Of a stretch of 64,000 bases of DNA, positions 29,845 through 39,263 are shown in pieces. A program made the translations under genes and the position numbers. Each line of letters begins with the position of its first letter. The first letter of the stretch is position 1. The stretch comes from Jaenimonas drosophilae (Eukaryota; Euglenozoa; Kinetoplastea; Trypanosomatida; Trypanosomatidae). The stretch is taken from NCBI GenBank assembly GCA_030849065.1, contig JASAON010001619.1, positions 1 to 64,000 of the forward strand, written 5' to 3'. The notes beneath the pieces are model-generated. The model saw nothing but the letters and a program-made list of their open reading frames with translations, did not search any database and was not told the DNA's origin.

Positions 29845-30894
29845 ATGAGCGGGGAGAATATCTACCAACTTCTTGGCCAGCACCAGCCGGCTCCGGATGC
29901 TGCTGCAGTTCCCACGACTGCATCTCCTTACACTGGAGAGTATGACTTGCACATGGGTGAGCCTGGGAAGCCAGCATACTCAACATTTTTTGAAAAGGGC
30001 AAAGAGTACGATGGCACCAATGTACGTTTTTATAGGCAACGACATGCGGTAATTGGCCGCAATATTGCTCCTGAAGTTGACCCGAAGAACTTCCTGCGTC
30101 GTGGTGAGGGCATTAGGAGTATTGTTCCACCAATCCACGAAGAGAAGGTTTTCCGAAATCCACCTGTTGACCACGGGAACTTGGGTAAGAATGCGTTTGG
30201 TGGAAACGGCGGCGGCAATGGAGGGCAAGGTCCCAATGGAGGCGACAATGGAGCCGGTAATGGGCCAGACGGATTGGGAGGAGCAGGAGGCAATTTGTCT
30301 GGAGCGGGTGGCGCTCTTGGTGGCGGTGCAGACGGGTTTTCACGAGGCGGCGCATATGGGCAGTCAGGGACCGGATTTGGAGGTCCGTTTGACGCCGAAA
30401 AGGATTTCATCACTTCCAATATTGTCGAGGTCAGCAATATGGTTCCCAAGAGGCGCAAGGAGCAGCCCTCATACGCCACGGACAGGAAAGACTTTGGACA
30501 GGTTCCGGCATATCTAGAACGTGTGAAGTCTGAAATATCCCATGAGAAGCAGTTTTTTCAGAATATGGACCAAAGGAAGTTGGCTCAGAAAGAGCAAGTT
30601 CTGAAACACTACGTGTTCCGACTGAGCGAGGAAGAACATCGTCATCTAGTAGCAAAGCTCAAGCGCAAGTTGGATGAAAAAACCTCTGCGTACAACAAGA
30701 TGCCTATGGCCCAGGACTCGCTGATGGTATCAAAGCGGAAAGGAGAGCTAGAGACGTCCATTCGGGACATCGAAACCGCCCTGAAAAAGTTGGACCGTGA
30801 AGTTATCTTTGTCTACCGTGATGATCCAGTCAATGGACAGTGGACGAAGAATGCGGCGCTCGAGGAGGCAAAGAAGTACTGCTTGGAGGCGTAG
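29845..30894 (+). CDS. ENKUR: Enkurin, flagellar axoneme protein
   Basis: A 349-residue protein. The acceptor is a long CT tract ending CAAAG and TAAG just before the ATG at 29845. The C-terminal enkurin domain runs from about residue 213: DFGQVPAYLERVKSEI, then a heptad-like helix with LSEEEHRHLVAKLKRKLDE, and the terminal helix ETSIRDIETALKKLDREV. Enkurin is a microtubule inner protein of motile cilia and flagella. The N-terminal part holds FYRQRHAVIGRNIAPEVDP and IVPPIHEEKVFRNPP, in the position where enkurins carry Pro-rich segments. A run of about 65 residues dominated by Gly, Asn and Asp (about 115-180) is an insertion I do not associate with enkurins elsewhere. Confidence 0.9.
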   Translation: MSGENIYQLLGQHQPAPDAAAVPTTASPYTGEYDLHMGEPGKPAYSTFFEKGKEYDGTNVRFYRQRHAVIGRNIAPEVDPKNFLRRGEGIRSIVPPIHEEKVFRNPPVDHGNLGKNAFGGNGGGNGGQGPNGGDNGAGNGPDGLGGAGGNLSGAGGALGGGADGFSRGGAYGQSGTGFGGPFDAEKDFITSNIVEVSNMVPKRRKEQPSYATDRKDFGQVPAYLERVKSEISHEKQFFQNMDQRKLAQKEQVLKHYVFRLSEEEHRHLVAKLKRKLDEKTSAYNKMPMAQDSLMVSKRKGELETSIRDIETALKKLDREVIFVYRDDPVNGQWTKNAALEEAKKYCLEA

Positions 30895-31067
30895 AAAATA
30901 GAGTGCGTTATGTAAAGTGAATGCAACATGAATGTATGCATAGCCTTCTCTTTTTAATTTCAATTATCCGCTGAAACAGGTACATTCATGGTTATTTTGT
31001 TTCTTTCTTGGAGCTCTCACCACAATCTGCACTTTCATGTTGTATTCGCTCTTGAATGTAGGAAACA

Positions 31068-32399
31068 ATGAAAAGATTTTTTCCCTTTGCACGTAGAAAG
31101 TGTTTTCAATGCACTCAATTCCGCTACTTCACTGCAGAAATGGAGGTCAAGAAGCTGGCCAGCAGTGTTGACGGCCTCAAGGAGAAGATTCTTACCCTCG
31201 AAGAAAGCAAGGCTGCCAATGCTCTTGTGGATTTGTACGCTTCTCGACCCTTTGTGGATTTGGACATGAAAACTAGCCTTCGTATTTTTTCCGATCAAAC
31301 ATTCCATTCTCCGATTTTTTGCCACGACAAACTCCCCATTATTCTCAGCCACTTTATCAAAGGGCTGGATTCCTTACCAAATGGGCTGAACGCAATGCCG
31401 TCGATTCTCATTGTGAGAGATTCACTACTGTCTTCATTTAAGAGGCTTGTTGAATGTGACATTCCGGTGACGAAGGACAAAATCAAACACTTTAAGTCAG
31501 TTTTGGAGGAAATTGAAGATAGCCATGCCCAACGGGAGCTCCTTCAGACAATGGCTGTGGGTATCTTGGAGCTGCGCGAGCACCTTTCACGCCATCGTAG
31601 GGCATTGGTCCAGCTGAAAAACTCAAGCTCAAGATGGGCGAGAATTCCCTTTTCGGAAAAGGACATTCTTCCCTACGATGAAGTATCTGATATTCAGGAG
31701 CCACTGAACTCATGCAACCGCTGCATGATTCTGTACAACTTCCTTTCTCGTATGCTTCTGAATGTGGAAACTGTGGACGAATGCGAACCAGGAGCTGAAG
31801 AAAAGTGCGAAAAGAGAGTAGGAATGGTTGATTTGGAAATTGATCTTGAACTTGTTGTTCGGAATGCTGTCGATGAAGCCAAGCAAGTCTGTACTGATTT
31901 TTATGGCGATTGTCCAGATGTCAAGTTCCTTCTGTCAACGGACTCAAAGAAGCTTGCGTTCCCTTACATGAGTACCACCATCCGCTACATCGTTATCGAA
32001 CTAATGAAGAATGCTTTCCGTGCAACGGTGGAAGCACACATGAAGAAGGATGCAAACGGTATAGTCACTTGCGAGGGGATGCCACCGGTGGAGGTGCTGA
32101 TATGCTTACATGAAGGAACACAGCACGCCTCCATCCGCATATCTGATGAAGGCCTCGGAATGTCTGTAGATGCGATGAACATGGCCATGGCTTACTCATA
32201 TACCTCAGTGAGGGATCCTGCAATTAAGCTGGCGGAGGATGGCACTGTAACAACAACTGATGCGCCATCGCCACTCGCTGGATATGGCTACGGGCTTCCG
32301 ATGTCTCGAGTCTACGCCCAATCATTCGGAGGAGATCTGACTATTCAAAGTATGGAGGGGTATGGTACCCGCGCTTTTTTCTTCATCAAGATGACGTGA
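31068..32399 (+). CDS. Mitochondrial pyruvate/branched-chain dehydrogenase kinase family
   Basis: A 443-residue protein, ATG at 31068 six bases after an acceptor ending TGTAG. The first 20 residues (MKRFFPFARRKCFQ) are basic and aromatic, like a mitochondrial presequence. The four-helix regulatory domain covers roughly residues 40-250, including SRPFVDLDMK and the histidine-bearing RELLQTMAVGILELREHLS. The GHKL ATPase part shows the N-box ELMKNAFRATVEAH (from 311), the G1 box DEGLGM (360-365) and the G2 segment YGYGLPMSRVYAQSFGGDL (about 405-423) ending GYGTRAFF. This family phosphorylates the E1 subunit of pyruvate or branched-chain 2-oxoacid dehydrogenase. I cannot decide between PDK and BCKDK by eye. 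Confidence 0.92.
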   Translation: MKRFFPFARRKCFQCTQFRYFTAEMEVKKLASSVDGLKEKILTLEESKAANALVDLYASRPFVDLDMKTSLRIFSDQTFHSPIFCHDKLPIILSHFIKGLDSLPNGLNAMPSILIVRDSLLSSFKRLVECDIPVTKDKIKHFKSVLEEIEDSHAQRELLQTMAVGILELREHLSRHRRALVQLKNSSSRWARIPFSEKDILPYDEVSDIQEPLNSCNRCMILYNFLSRMLLNVETVDECEPGAEEKCEKRVGMVDLEIDLELVVRNAVDEAKQVCTDFYGDCPDVKFLLSTDSKKLAFPYMSTTIRYIVIELMKNAFRATVEAHMKKDANGIVTCEGMPPVEVLICLHEGTQHASIRISDEGLGMSVDAMNMAMAYSYTSVRDPAIKLAEDGTVTTTDAPSPLAGYGYGLPMSRVYAQSFGGDLTIQSMEGYGTRAFFFIKMT

Positions 32400-32615
32400 C
32401 ATGCGGGCTACACGTTGACTGGTGATTTCAATACGATTTCTCTTTTTCAATGCTTCCTTTATACTCTGAGGCTCAACTATCGAATCTTTTCACTTGCTAC
32501 TTTGAATAACACCTATGCTACCATATGTGTTGTCTGCTTGTGCTGCACCACTACTTCAAATGTAAGCTCTCGTTTCGGTTTTGCATGTTTGAAGCGTAGC
32601 TAGGTGCCCTACACA

Positions 32616-34916
32616 ATGGACTCTGATGAGGAGGATATTCAGTTTCCAGCGATCACCTGGAATGAACTAATGGACTATGAACGAGCAGACGCAACTGTGG
32701 CAATCCTGAAGAAGTTCACAAGCTCCTTTTTTGCCAGAGACACATTGAGGTTGGTAGAACGTGAAGAAACGCAGTGTTCATTTGTGTCTGGATCAACGAA
32801 GATGAATAGCCTTCTACTCTACGGTATGGTTGGATATGAACGCCGAGAAGTCTTTCTGTACCTGCTGAGATATATTCGATTGCGTTTAGTGCGAGATGTT
32901 TTCTCGTCCGTGAGTGTTGGCTGTGCCAAGGGAGATTTTCTCCCACATCTTTTGATGGAACCTCTGGTTGACTGCATTCATACTGATGGATACCGTCGGT
33001 GGTACAGGGCATTCTATGCTATGCGCTGCGGTGTCCTGAAGAAGATGCTGGAGAGACGCCAAATGACGCGGGATCGAGTTGAGCAAATTATCAAGCAAAC
33101 TACACAAGAGTCAACAAAAAAAGAGACAGAAGATGACTCAGCGTACACAATTGACCCACTGAATGAAGACTTCTACCGCAACTACTTTCGGCACCTTGTT
33201 GAGGAGAATACAAACGTCTTAGAAACACGAATTCTACCGTTGTCGGAGTATGATGCTGCGACGAAGGAGACAAAGGTGGACATTGCTCGGATAGCATCTA
33301 TGGTGCCAACTGTCTTTGTTGCTTGGTCGCATCGGCACCGAGAGTGTATGGAGTGGCTGAAACAAAACTTGTTCAACGATACATTTTTGAAAGATTTGCG
33401 AGCGAAGACGGGCCTCTCAGGAAATTTCGTCGCTGCATTTGATGCTGATCCGTGGATCAAATTTGTTTCCCAGTACACTGAGATACCTCCGCGGCCACAG
33501 CATGAACGCAAGTCAAAGAGCAGGAAGCTTCACTTGCTTCCAGAGTCAACGAAGCGCGCGCAGATTGTGTTAGTGAATACTGACCGTGATAAAGAGCAGT
33601 CGGAAGCAGCCTACAAGGAGTTGCTCCGGGCTTGTCGCGGTTGGATGAGTCGAGAAGTCAACTTGCTGTCACTATGGGCAGGCACGGAAGGTCTTCTAAG
33701 CCAATTCGGCCAAATGTTTCTCATGAATGAGCTACCGCATGTCATTGTTACTGAGCCAGTGCGTCGAGTTATGCCTGGTGCTCGTCTGGCTCGCCCTAGA
33801 ATAATCCACTCACCCACTGAAATATACATGGAGGGGGTCAGTGACAAGAAAGAGAAACAATCGTTCTTCAACGAGGCTGGCAAATTTCAGTATCATGAGC
33901 CCGACGCTCTGTGGCATACCCTACCAGCCCCTCAACGAGAGTCTCTTGTCCAGTCAGTTACGAACTTCATCTCCCAGCGAGATGTTCCTCTCTTCTTCAC
34001 GGCACGCGTGGATAGAGTACATGAGGTGTGGAATCCATATTTGGCGATTTCAACGAAAGCATTACAAACTGAAGTGAGCTCATCGGTTTCTCTGAAAGGA
34101 ATGATGGCGGATCGGGATTTCCGCTACATTCGCGATGAGTTAGTGACTTTGCTTGGCTTGGCAAATTTCCAGTTTCTTGGCCAAGCGATCGTAGCCTCTC
34201 ATCCGCTCCCACTGCGGTTAGACCCGATGACCCCTCGACGACTTGTGTGGTCTTTGTACCGAGCCGTAACCTGCTTGACGTGCGGGGGAATAGTGAAGAT
34301 GAACGATTCAGCACACTATCGTTGTTTACACTGCCTGCAGGAAGACTTCGTTTTGTGCGAGAAGTGCTTTCGCGAGGGGAAGTGCAGTCACCCGGTGCAT
34401 CACCTGCTCATGCGCATTCCTCCTCGTACTCCAGGGTTGTCCATCCCACTCTTGTGGGGCCCATCCAATGTAGTTCCGCTAAAGCGACTCTGCAATCGTG
34501 TCATTGTGAACAAGACTTCCCTGCACCTGGGCATATTCTGCAACCGTTGCCGCGAGATGATTAGCGGATGCCGGTGGAAGTGCGCTCACTGCTACCAGTA
34601 CGAGTTGTGCGACCACTGCTTCGCCACTTCATTGAGGAAAGAAGGGGAGTTGCTTCAGCGCTACCCTGCTGTGTCGGATGAAAACCCAACCTCCCCGTTG
34701 GATATGGTGAAGGACAACACTAGCCGACATGAACTGGGGCACCCGATGCTGTACATACCCTGCGGCCGCGATGGGGACAACAACGATTTCCTCCGCCCAG
34801 AGGTGGTGGAGGGATCCTTGCTTAGTTACCTCCTACAGCTTCCTCCTCCGGACTCTGTATCGGCCAGTGATGAGGGGGTGCAGGTCGTTGGTGGGGGTGG
34901 TGCTCCAGTCCGCTGA
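32616..34916 (+). CDS. Protein with two ZZ-type zinc fingers
   Basis: A 766-residue protein; the frame can be opened at a GTG at 32604 but the ATG at 32616 is the first after the acceptor (CTAG). The N-terminal 540 residues are mostly helical with mixed charge and match no family I know. Two ZZ-like fingers follow. The first is at about 553-600, with CLTCGG, YRCLHC, LCEKCF and a His pair HPVHHLL. The second is at about 640-680, with CNRCREMISGCRWKCAHC and LCDHCF, then a later His near HELGHPM. ZZ fingers bind N-degrons, histone tails or SUMO. The C-terminus is Gly-rich and disordered. Function beyond a binding role is unknown. Confidence 0.82.
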   Translation: MDSDEEDIQFPAITWNELMDYERADATVAILKKFTSSFFARDTLRLVEREETQCSFVSGSTKMNSLLLYGMVGYERREVFLYLLRYIRLRLVRDVFSSVSVGCAKGDFLPHLLMEPLVDCIHTDGYRRWYRAFYAMRCGVLKKMLERRQMTRDRVEQIIKQTTQESTKKETEDDSAYTIDPLNEDFYRNYFRHLVEENTNVLETRILPLSEYDAATKETKVDIARIASMVPTVFVAWSHRHRECMEWLKQNLFNDTFLKDLRAKTGLSGNFVAAFDADPWIKFVSQYTEIPPRPQHERKSKSRKLHLLPESTKRAQIVLVNTDRDKEQSEAAYKELLRACRGWMSREVNLLSLWAGTEGLLSQFGQMFLMNELPHVIVTEPVRRVMPGARLARPRIIHSPTEIYMEGVSDKKEKQSFFNEAGKFQYHEPDALWHTLPAPQRESLVQSVTNFISQRDVPLFFTARVDRVHEVWNPYLAISTKALQTEVSSSVSLKGMMADRDFRYIRDELVTLLGLANFQFLGQAIVASHPLPLRLDPMTPRRLVWSLYRAVTCLTCGGIVKMNDSAHYRCLHCLQEDFVLCEKCFREGKCSHPVHHLLMRIPPRTPGLSIPLLWGPSNVVPLKRLCNRVIVNKTSLHLGIFCNRCREMISGCRWKCAHCYQYELCDHCFATSLRKEGELLQRYPAVSDENPTSPLDMVKDNTSRHELGHPMLYIPCGRDGDNNDFLRPEVVEGSLLSYLLQLPPPDSVSASDEGVQVVGGGGAPVR

Positions 34917-35232
34917 TGCTGCTGCATGTATAGTTGACTCCATTGTACGCTCTTCAATACGGCGAGGTCGCCATTCACACATGCTCTGCACCCCATTCAT
35001 TCATGTCTATGCTCCCTCTCTATCTACAGGCACCCCATCTCTGCCACTAGGAACTTGTGTTCACCGACTTGGTTGATCACAGACAGACTTAATTAGACCT
35101 CCCTAGGTGTCTTCTGCGCGATTGCTTCATCGGCGGCCTCTCCTTTCCATACACCAACTGCTTCGATTGCTGCGTGTCAAAGCTGAATATCACAACGTAT
35201 AACTTGAAATTCTACTCCAGAATTCAACTGCC
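34917..35232 (+). other. Intergenic spacer
   Basis: UTR sequence between the ZZ-finger gene and the LRR gene, with several CT-rich tracts (about 35015-35030 and 35135-35155). No gene or repeat seen. Confidence 0.6.
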
Positions 35233-36345
35233 ATGGGCTGTGAAGCGAGCACAGATGCACGCGGCAATGAGGCCCAAGACCGCAGCAAACATGGGTCCGA
35301 GAACGGCTCCTCTGGCCAGCCCTTCAGCTGGACGGACGACAAGCGCGGTGACCAAGACAAGAATCGACGCAGGCGTTATGACTCTGACGATGAGCCCGAG
35401 CCGCACTACCAGGGACTGAGCTCTGTCAGCTCCACATCTGGGAACTCTGATAGCGCACCGCAACTATTCCGTGTGTCCCAAGGCCGAGATGAGAACACTG
35501 AGGAGGGCACGTGGAAGTGGTGGACCGATCAGGTCCGCAGGGAGCGCTTGACGAAGGATGGTCGCTGCCGTGGTCACCTGCTGGACATCCCAACCGAACT
35601 AACTCGTCAACGTGAGGAGGATCCAGACCGGGTTGAGCTGGACCTCAGTCGCTGCTACATGGAGCGCAGTGCCCCGTTTGTGCTTGGCCGCCTTTTCGCC
35701 TCTCCTCATCTCCGTGAGCTCCGCTGGGTGACCTCGCTCCGGTTGGATGGAAACTACTTCACTGACAACGGATTTGGCCACATGCTAGCCCGCATGTCCG
35801 AGGCAAATGAGAAACGGCGCATCATGCCAGCGGTGCGGCACTTGTACCTGAGCAACATGAACTTAGACAAGAACTCTGTTGCTGGCATCTTCTCTTTCCT
35901 GTTCCCCATTGACATTGAGCAGATCACCAAGGGTGCGACCGAGGATCAGCGCATTGGTGGCAGCCGCGTGCCTCGTCCATCAGAGGACTTTGCGCCAATT
36001 GGCCGCTCCCCGCAGGTGCCCCTCTTCCCCGAGCTTTCCCTCCTCAGTTTGAGTGAAAATGTGGGACTCGGCACCACGGGTCTTGTGACTCTTCTGCGTA
36101 GTCTGCTTGCCCCGCACATCAACGAACACGAGCTCTCCACCCTGGACCTGTCGAGGTGTGGCATTGACAGCAACTGCCACAAGTACTTGCGGGAGTTCTG
36201 CGAAAAGCTGCCCACAGCGCTCAAGGCGGACCGTAACCCCATAGTTCCACGCACCGTCGTTCTACACGGCAATCACCACCAGATCGAGGATGTCTACCAG
36301 GACCTGCGCCCACCTCGCCGCCCAGAGATCAAATTTGTGGTCTAA
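35233..36345 (+). CDS. LRR protein with N-terminal acylation motif
   Basis: A 370-residue protein starting MGCEAS. Gly2 followed by Cys3 is the classic dual signal for myristoylation and palmitoylation, which in kinetoplastids often sends proteins to the flagellar or pellicular membrane. Residues about 1-110 are hydrophilic and low complexity. From about 130 there are leucine-rich repeats of ribonuclease-inhibitor type: WVTSLRLDGNYFTDNGFG, VRHLYLSNMNLDKNS, LSLLSLSENVGLGTTGLV and LSTLDLSRCGIDSNC. No enzymatic domain is present, so it is probably a scaffold. GC content rises sharply here compared with the preceding four genes. Confidence 0.85.
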   Translation: MGCEASTDARGNEAQDRSKHGSENGSSGQPFSWTDDKRGDQDKNRRRRYDSDDEPEPHYQGLSSVSSTSGNSDSAPQLFRVSQGRDENTEEGTWKWWTDQVRRERLTKDGRCRGHLLDIPTELTRQREEDPDRVELDLSRCYMERSAPFVLGRLFASPHLRELRWVTSLRLDGNYFTDNGFGHMLARMSEANEKRRIMPAVRHLYLSNMNLDKNSVAGIFSFLFPIDIEQITKGATEDQRIGGSRVPRPSEDFAPIGRSPQVPLFPELSLLSLSENVGLGTTGLVTLLRSLLAPHINEHELSTLDLSRCGIDSNCHKYLREFCEKLPTALKADRNPIVPRTVVLHGNHHQIEDVYQDLRPPRRPEIKFVV

Positions 36346-36984
36346 GTGTGGTGGTGGCTCTGGCTGCGCACGGGCTATGTCACCCCTGTACTCGTTCGTT
36401 TTGTTTTCTTCATGTCACTTTGGTAGAACTGAAATCTGGAAAGGCGAAGATGAGGACATGATCTCCACTGTTGTGCTGCAACGACACCAGTTTCACCTAT
36501 ACAGATGGGGATCCTACTGCCACCAGCCGCTTGCCATATCCGGAGCGGCCCAAGCATCTCCAAACTTTTTCCCGCAGCTGCTGACGGGATTCTGTACTGG
36601 CATCTTCGCATGCTTGATTATCACCCACTGATTGGCGTCAATATTTATGTGTTCCCTCCAATCAATGTCTGCTTACTTGGAGCTGGAGAAACAACACCCG
36701 CATACGTTGGGATGCGTGCGTGTGTGTGATGTCGGAGCGGCTCTCACTCCATTTTGTACTGGTTGTGCTTGATTTCTTCACGCTATACATAGGCTTTGCT
36801 TCCATCGGACGTTGGCCGAATCAATTTGTACACGTACACGTCAAACTGCGCAATCTGTATTCAACTCTGTGCTTAGCAAGCAAGTACCTCTCGTTTCTAC
36901 CACACAAACGCCCCATAAACACTATTCGTCCTCATCTCTCTCAACAAGATTTTCTGATCAACAAGCAACTTGTGTAGTAGTCTG
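36346..36984 (+). other. Long intergenic spacer
   Basis: About 640 bases between the LRR gene and the 84-aa gene. Short frames exist (for example 36720-36977), but they are rich in Phe, Leu and Val because the sequence is T-rich, as UTR/acceptor sequence is. No credible gene. Confidence 0.6.
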
Positions 36985-37239
36985 ATGCTGAGCTCATCTC
37001 GTGTTGTGCGTAGTGGGTTTTCCCAGGAGGCCTTCCATCGTATGACGAAGTACATCACCACCCGCAACCCGAACGAGAAGTACCTCCGCACTGGCCACAT
37101 CATGCTGGAGACACTGAAGCGGTATCACGCCTATGTCTTCGCTATTTTCTTCATTGGAGCTATTACCGTGTACGATCAGCGTAAGCACCCGGAGAAGATG
37201 CCGACCTCGGTTCATGACGGTCGCTCCTTGGTTCTGTAG
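36985..37239 (+). CDS. Small mitochondrial-type membrane protein, 84 aa
   Basis: The frame opens at a TTG at 36970 but the acceptor (TGTAG, TAG) lies between it and the ATG at 36985. The N-terminus MLSSSRVVRSGFSQEAFHRM has Arg and Ser with no acids until Glu15, suggesting a mitochondrial presequence. One membrane span, YVFAIFFIGAITVYD (about 49-63), is followed by a basic tail. The size and layout match small subunits of respiratory or ATP synthase complexes in kinetoplastids; no specific family recognised. Confidence 0.7.
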   Translation: MLSSSRVVRSGFSQEAFHRMTKYITTRNPNEKYLRTGHIMLETLKRYHAYVFAIFFIGAITVYDQRKHPEKMPTSVHDGRSLVL

Positions 37240-37557
37240 TTGCGTTGGGCCCTAACTGGTTCAGCGTGGAAGAACTCCGTAAGCTGCTACTCGTACGACG
37301 GATATCTTCTGTCTTGAGGTTGTTCCTGACATACCTCCACACCGTATCCAAGGAGCTGGTCTCACAAAGGATGGCGAGTTGGGGAGTATGCGTAGGCTTA
37401 ACATGAAGGTAAGAACTTCTCAAGTTGCGTGTGGGGTTCGTTGCTACTGAGCTGTCTACTTCTTGATGAGTCTTTGATGTTTTGTTGACCTTACCTATTG
37501 GATTTGTAGAGTTGTCAAGAAGAATCGTGGTTATTCGCTCTAGCTTAGATTAAGGAG
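37240..37557 (+). other. Intergenic spacer
   Basis: UTR sequence between the 84-aa gene and the second LRR gene. A T-rich stretch near 37460-37510 precedes AGs close to the next ATG (37558). No gene seen. Confidence 0.55.
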
Positions 37558-38982
37558 ATGAACAATGCTCCTAACCGTGGTGGCTCCCTACGTAGGCCAG
37601 TGGGGAAGCCAGGTGTAGCAAACAGAGCTGCCGACGCCACCTCCGCTCTGCGATTTGCGGAGCTTGTTTCGTTGGACGTAGACTTAGCGACGGCCCGCCA
37701 GCTTAATCTTAGCTCCAAGGCTCTCACATCACTTCCACCGAGACTCGATGCAATGGTAGGCATGCTGCGGAAGCTGGATCTTTCACACAACAACTTGAGC
37801 GCCGTCGATGCCCTCTCATGCTTGGCCCAACTTAGCAACCTGAACCTCTCACACAACCCTTCCCTGCGTCAGCTCGATGATTTGCGATGCCCACAGCTGG
37901 CCGTACTGACAGTTGCCAACTGTGGCTTAACGTGCTTGAGCGGGTTGGAGGCGAGTGCGTCAACACTCCGCACGCTCATTGCCAACGACAACGATTTAAG
38001 AATTGTCTCCCCCACCGCGGATGGGGCCCGTGAGACGAAGTTGGATGCGGCCACCTCCGTTGGTCTCCGCAACTACAACATACTGGCCTCCTTGACGGTG
38101 TGCGAAACACTGGTGCTGTCACGAAACGCTTCCCTGTGTGCTGCATGGACGGCACCTCCTCCAGAGCCGTCGGCAAGGGTGGAGAACTCTGGTGAGGAGG
38201 ACTCGGAGGAGGATGAGGAGCGAGCGGGGCGACGACGTGAAGAGGTGGCCGCACGAGCGGAACAACATCCTCTTTCGGTGATGGAGAAGCTCCCCAAGCT
38301 CAAGAAGTTGTCTCTGGCGAGCTGCAATCTTCAAAGTCTCCCGGAACGATGGTTTCTGCCCATGGTGACGGAGCTGCGCCTGGGCCACAATCAGCTGACC
38401 TCCCTTCAGCCTGAGGGAGTGATTTTGCGCTCAGTGAAGATCCTCGACGTCACTCACAACGACCTCACCTCCATCTCCACACTGCGTCGATGCCGATTTC
38501 TCCGACAGCTTAGTCTGAAGGGCAATCCGCTGCTCCTGCACTATGTCAAGTGTGATGCCGACGAAGCGGACGAGGATGAGACACCACTACCAAATCCTCG
38601 TTCTCTGCAGCGGGCAGTGAGCGCCATGTTCAAGGAGATTCAGTCCATTGACGGCATTGCACTCCTCCAACCGGAGGAGCTTCGCCGACGCCCCAGCAGC
38701 AACAAGCGCACCCGTGCTGCCGCCTCTGGTGATGAAGGTGAAAAGACGTCGTTACCGCCAAAGGCGAAGAAGCGTACTGTTGATCCGGCAGTCATCGCCG
38801 CCGAGGCGGACGCAAAGGATGTAGTGCTTGACGTCTCACAGGGATCCCTTGCCTCGACCAAAGCCACGGTGGTGCGGCGTGAGCGCGCGATTGCGCCGCG
38901 AAGTGACAAGCACGTTTTGGCGTCGGGTGAGGATGCCGTTTCCCAGTTGACGAAGCAGAAGTCAATGAGTGATGGCTGGTAG
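37558..38982 (+). CDS. Leucine-rich repeat protein with basic C-terminus
   Basis: A 474-residue protein, ATG at 37558 after TTAAGGAG. Typical short LRRs run from about residue 40 to 330: ARQLNLSSKALTSLPPRL, LRKLDLSHNNLSAV, LSNLNLSHNPSL, LKKLSLASCNLQSLPERW, VTELRLGHNQLTSL and VKILDVTHNDLTSIS. They are interrupted near 205-235 by an acidic and basic stretch (EEDSEEDEERAGRRR). A cap-like segment follows at about 360 (IQSIDGIALLQPEELRRRP), reminiscent of LRR proteins of the SDS22/LRRCC type. The last 100 residues are Lys/Arg/Ala-rich with KKAKKRT-like basic clusters, suggesting nuclear or nucleolar location. Function unknown. Confidence 0.85.
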   Translation: MNNAPNRGGSLRRPVGKPGVANRAADATSALRFAELVSLDVDLATARQLNLSSKALTSLPPRLDAMVGMLRKLDLSHNNLSAVDALSCLAQLSNLNLSHNPSLRQLDDLRCPQLAVLTVANCGLTCLSGLEASASTLRTLIANDNDLRIVSPTADGARETKLDAATSVGLRNYNILASLTVCETLVLSRNASLCAAWTAPPPEPSARVENSGEEDSEEDEERAGRRREEVAARAEQHPLSVMEKLPKLKKLSLASCNLQSLPERWFLPMVTELRLGHNQLTSLQPEGVILRSVKILDVTHNDLTSISTLRRCRFLRQLSLKGNPLLLHYVKCDADEADEDETPLPNPRSLQRAVSAMFKEIQSIDGIALLQPEELRRRPSSNKRTRAAASGDEGEKTSLPPKAKKRTVDPAVIAAEADAKDVVLDVSQGSLASTKATVVRRERAIAPRSDKHVLASGEDAVSQLTKQKSMSDGW

Positions 38983-39263
38983 CCCAAAACAACATAAACG
39001 AGTAATGTTTTTTTCTTTGGTCGGGTAACACACGCTTAGTCACCAACGTGCTCCCCTTGACTCAGTGGGTATCACGCCATCTCATCCAGTGCCATCACCT
39101 TTGTCTTGTCACTCCTCTCCATCTGACCCTTATTGATTGGTTGATTGGTTGATGAAGTGCCGTCCTTTGCCGCACATTGACGTAGCGTGTTGGTTGGTAG
39201 TTGCCTGCCAACATATCTCCTCTGCACAGGACTCTTGGTGCTGCACTGGACGCGAGCTCTACC

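Noticed and set aside
36720..36977. 85-aa hydrophobic ORF in the LRR spacer
   Set aside because: T-rich spacer sequence gives Phe/Leu/Val by composition, and it overlaps the acceptor region of the next gene.
37400..37440. Possible cis-intron donor (AAGGTAAG) near 37405
   Set aside because: It is not inside a coding frame, no matching acceptor joins two coding parts, and kinetoplastids have very few cis-introns.
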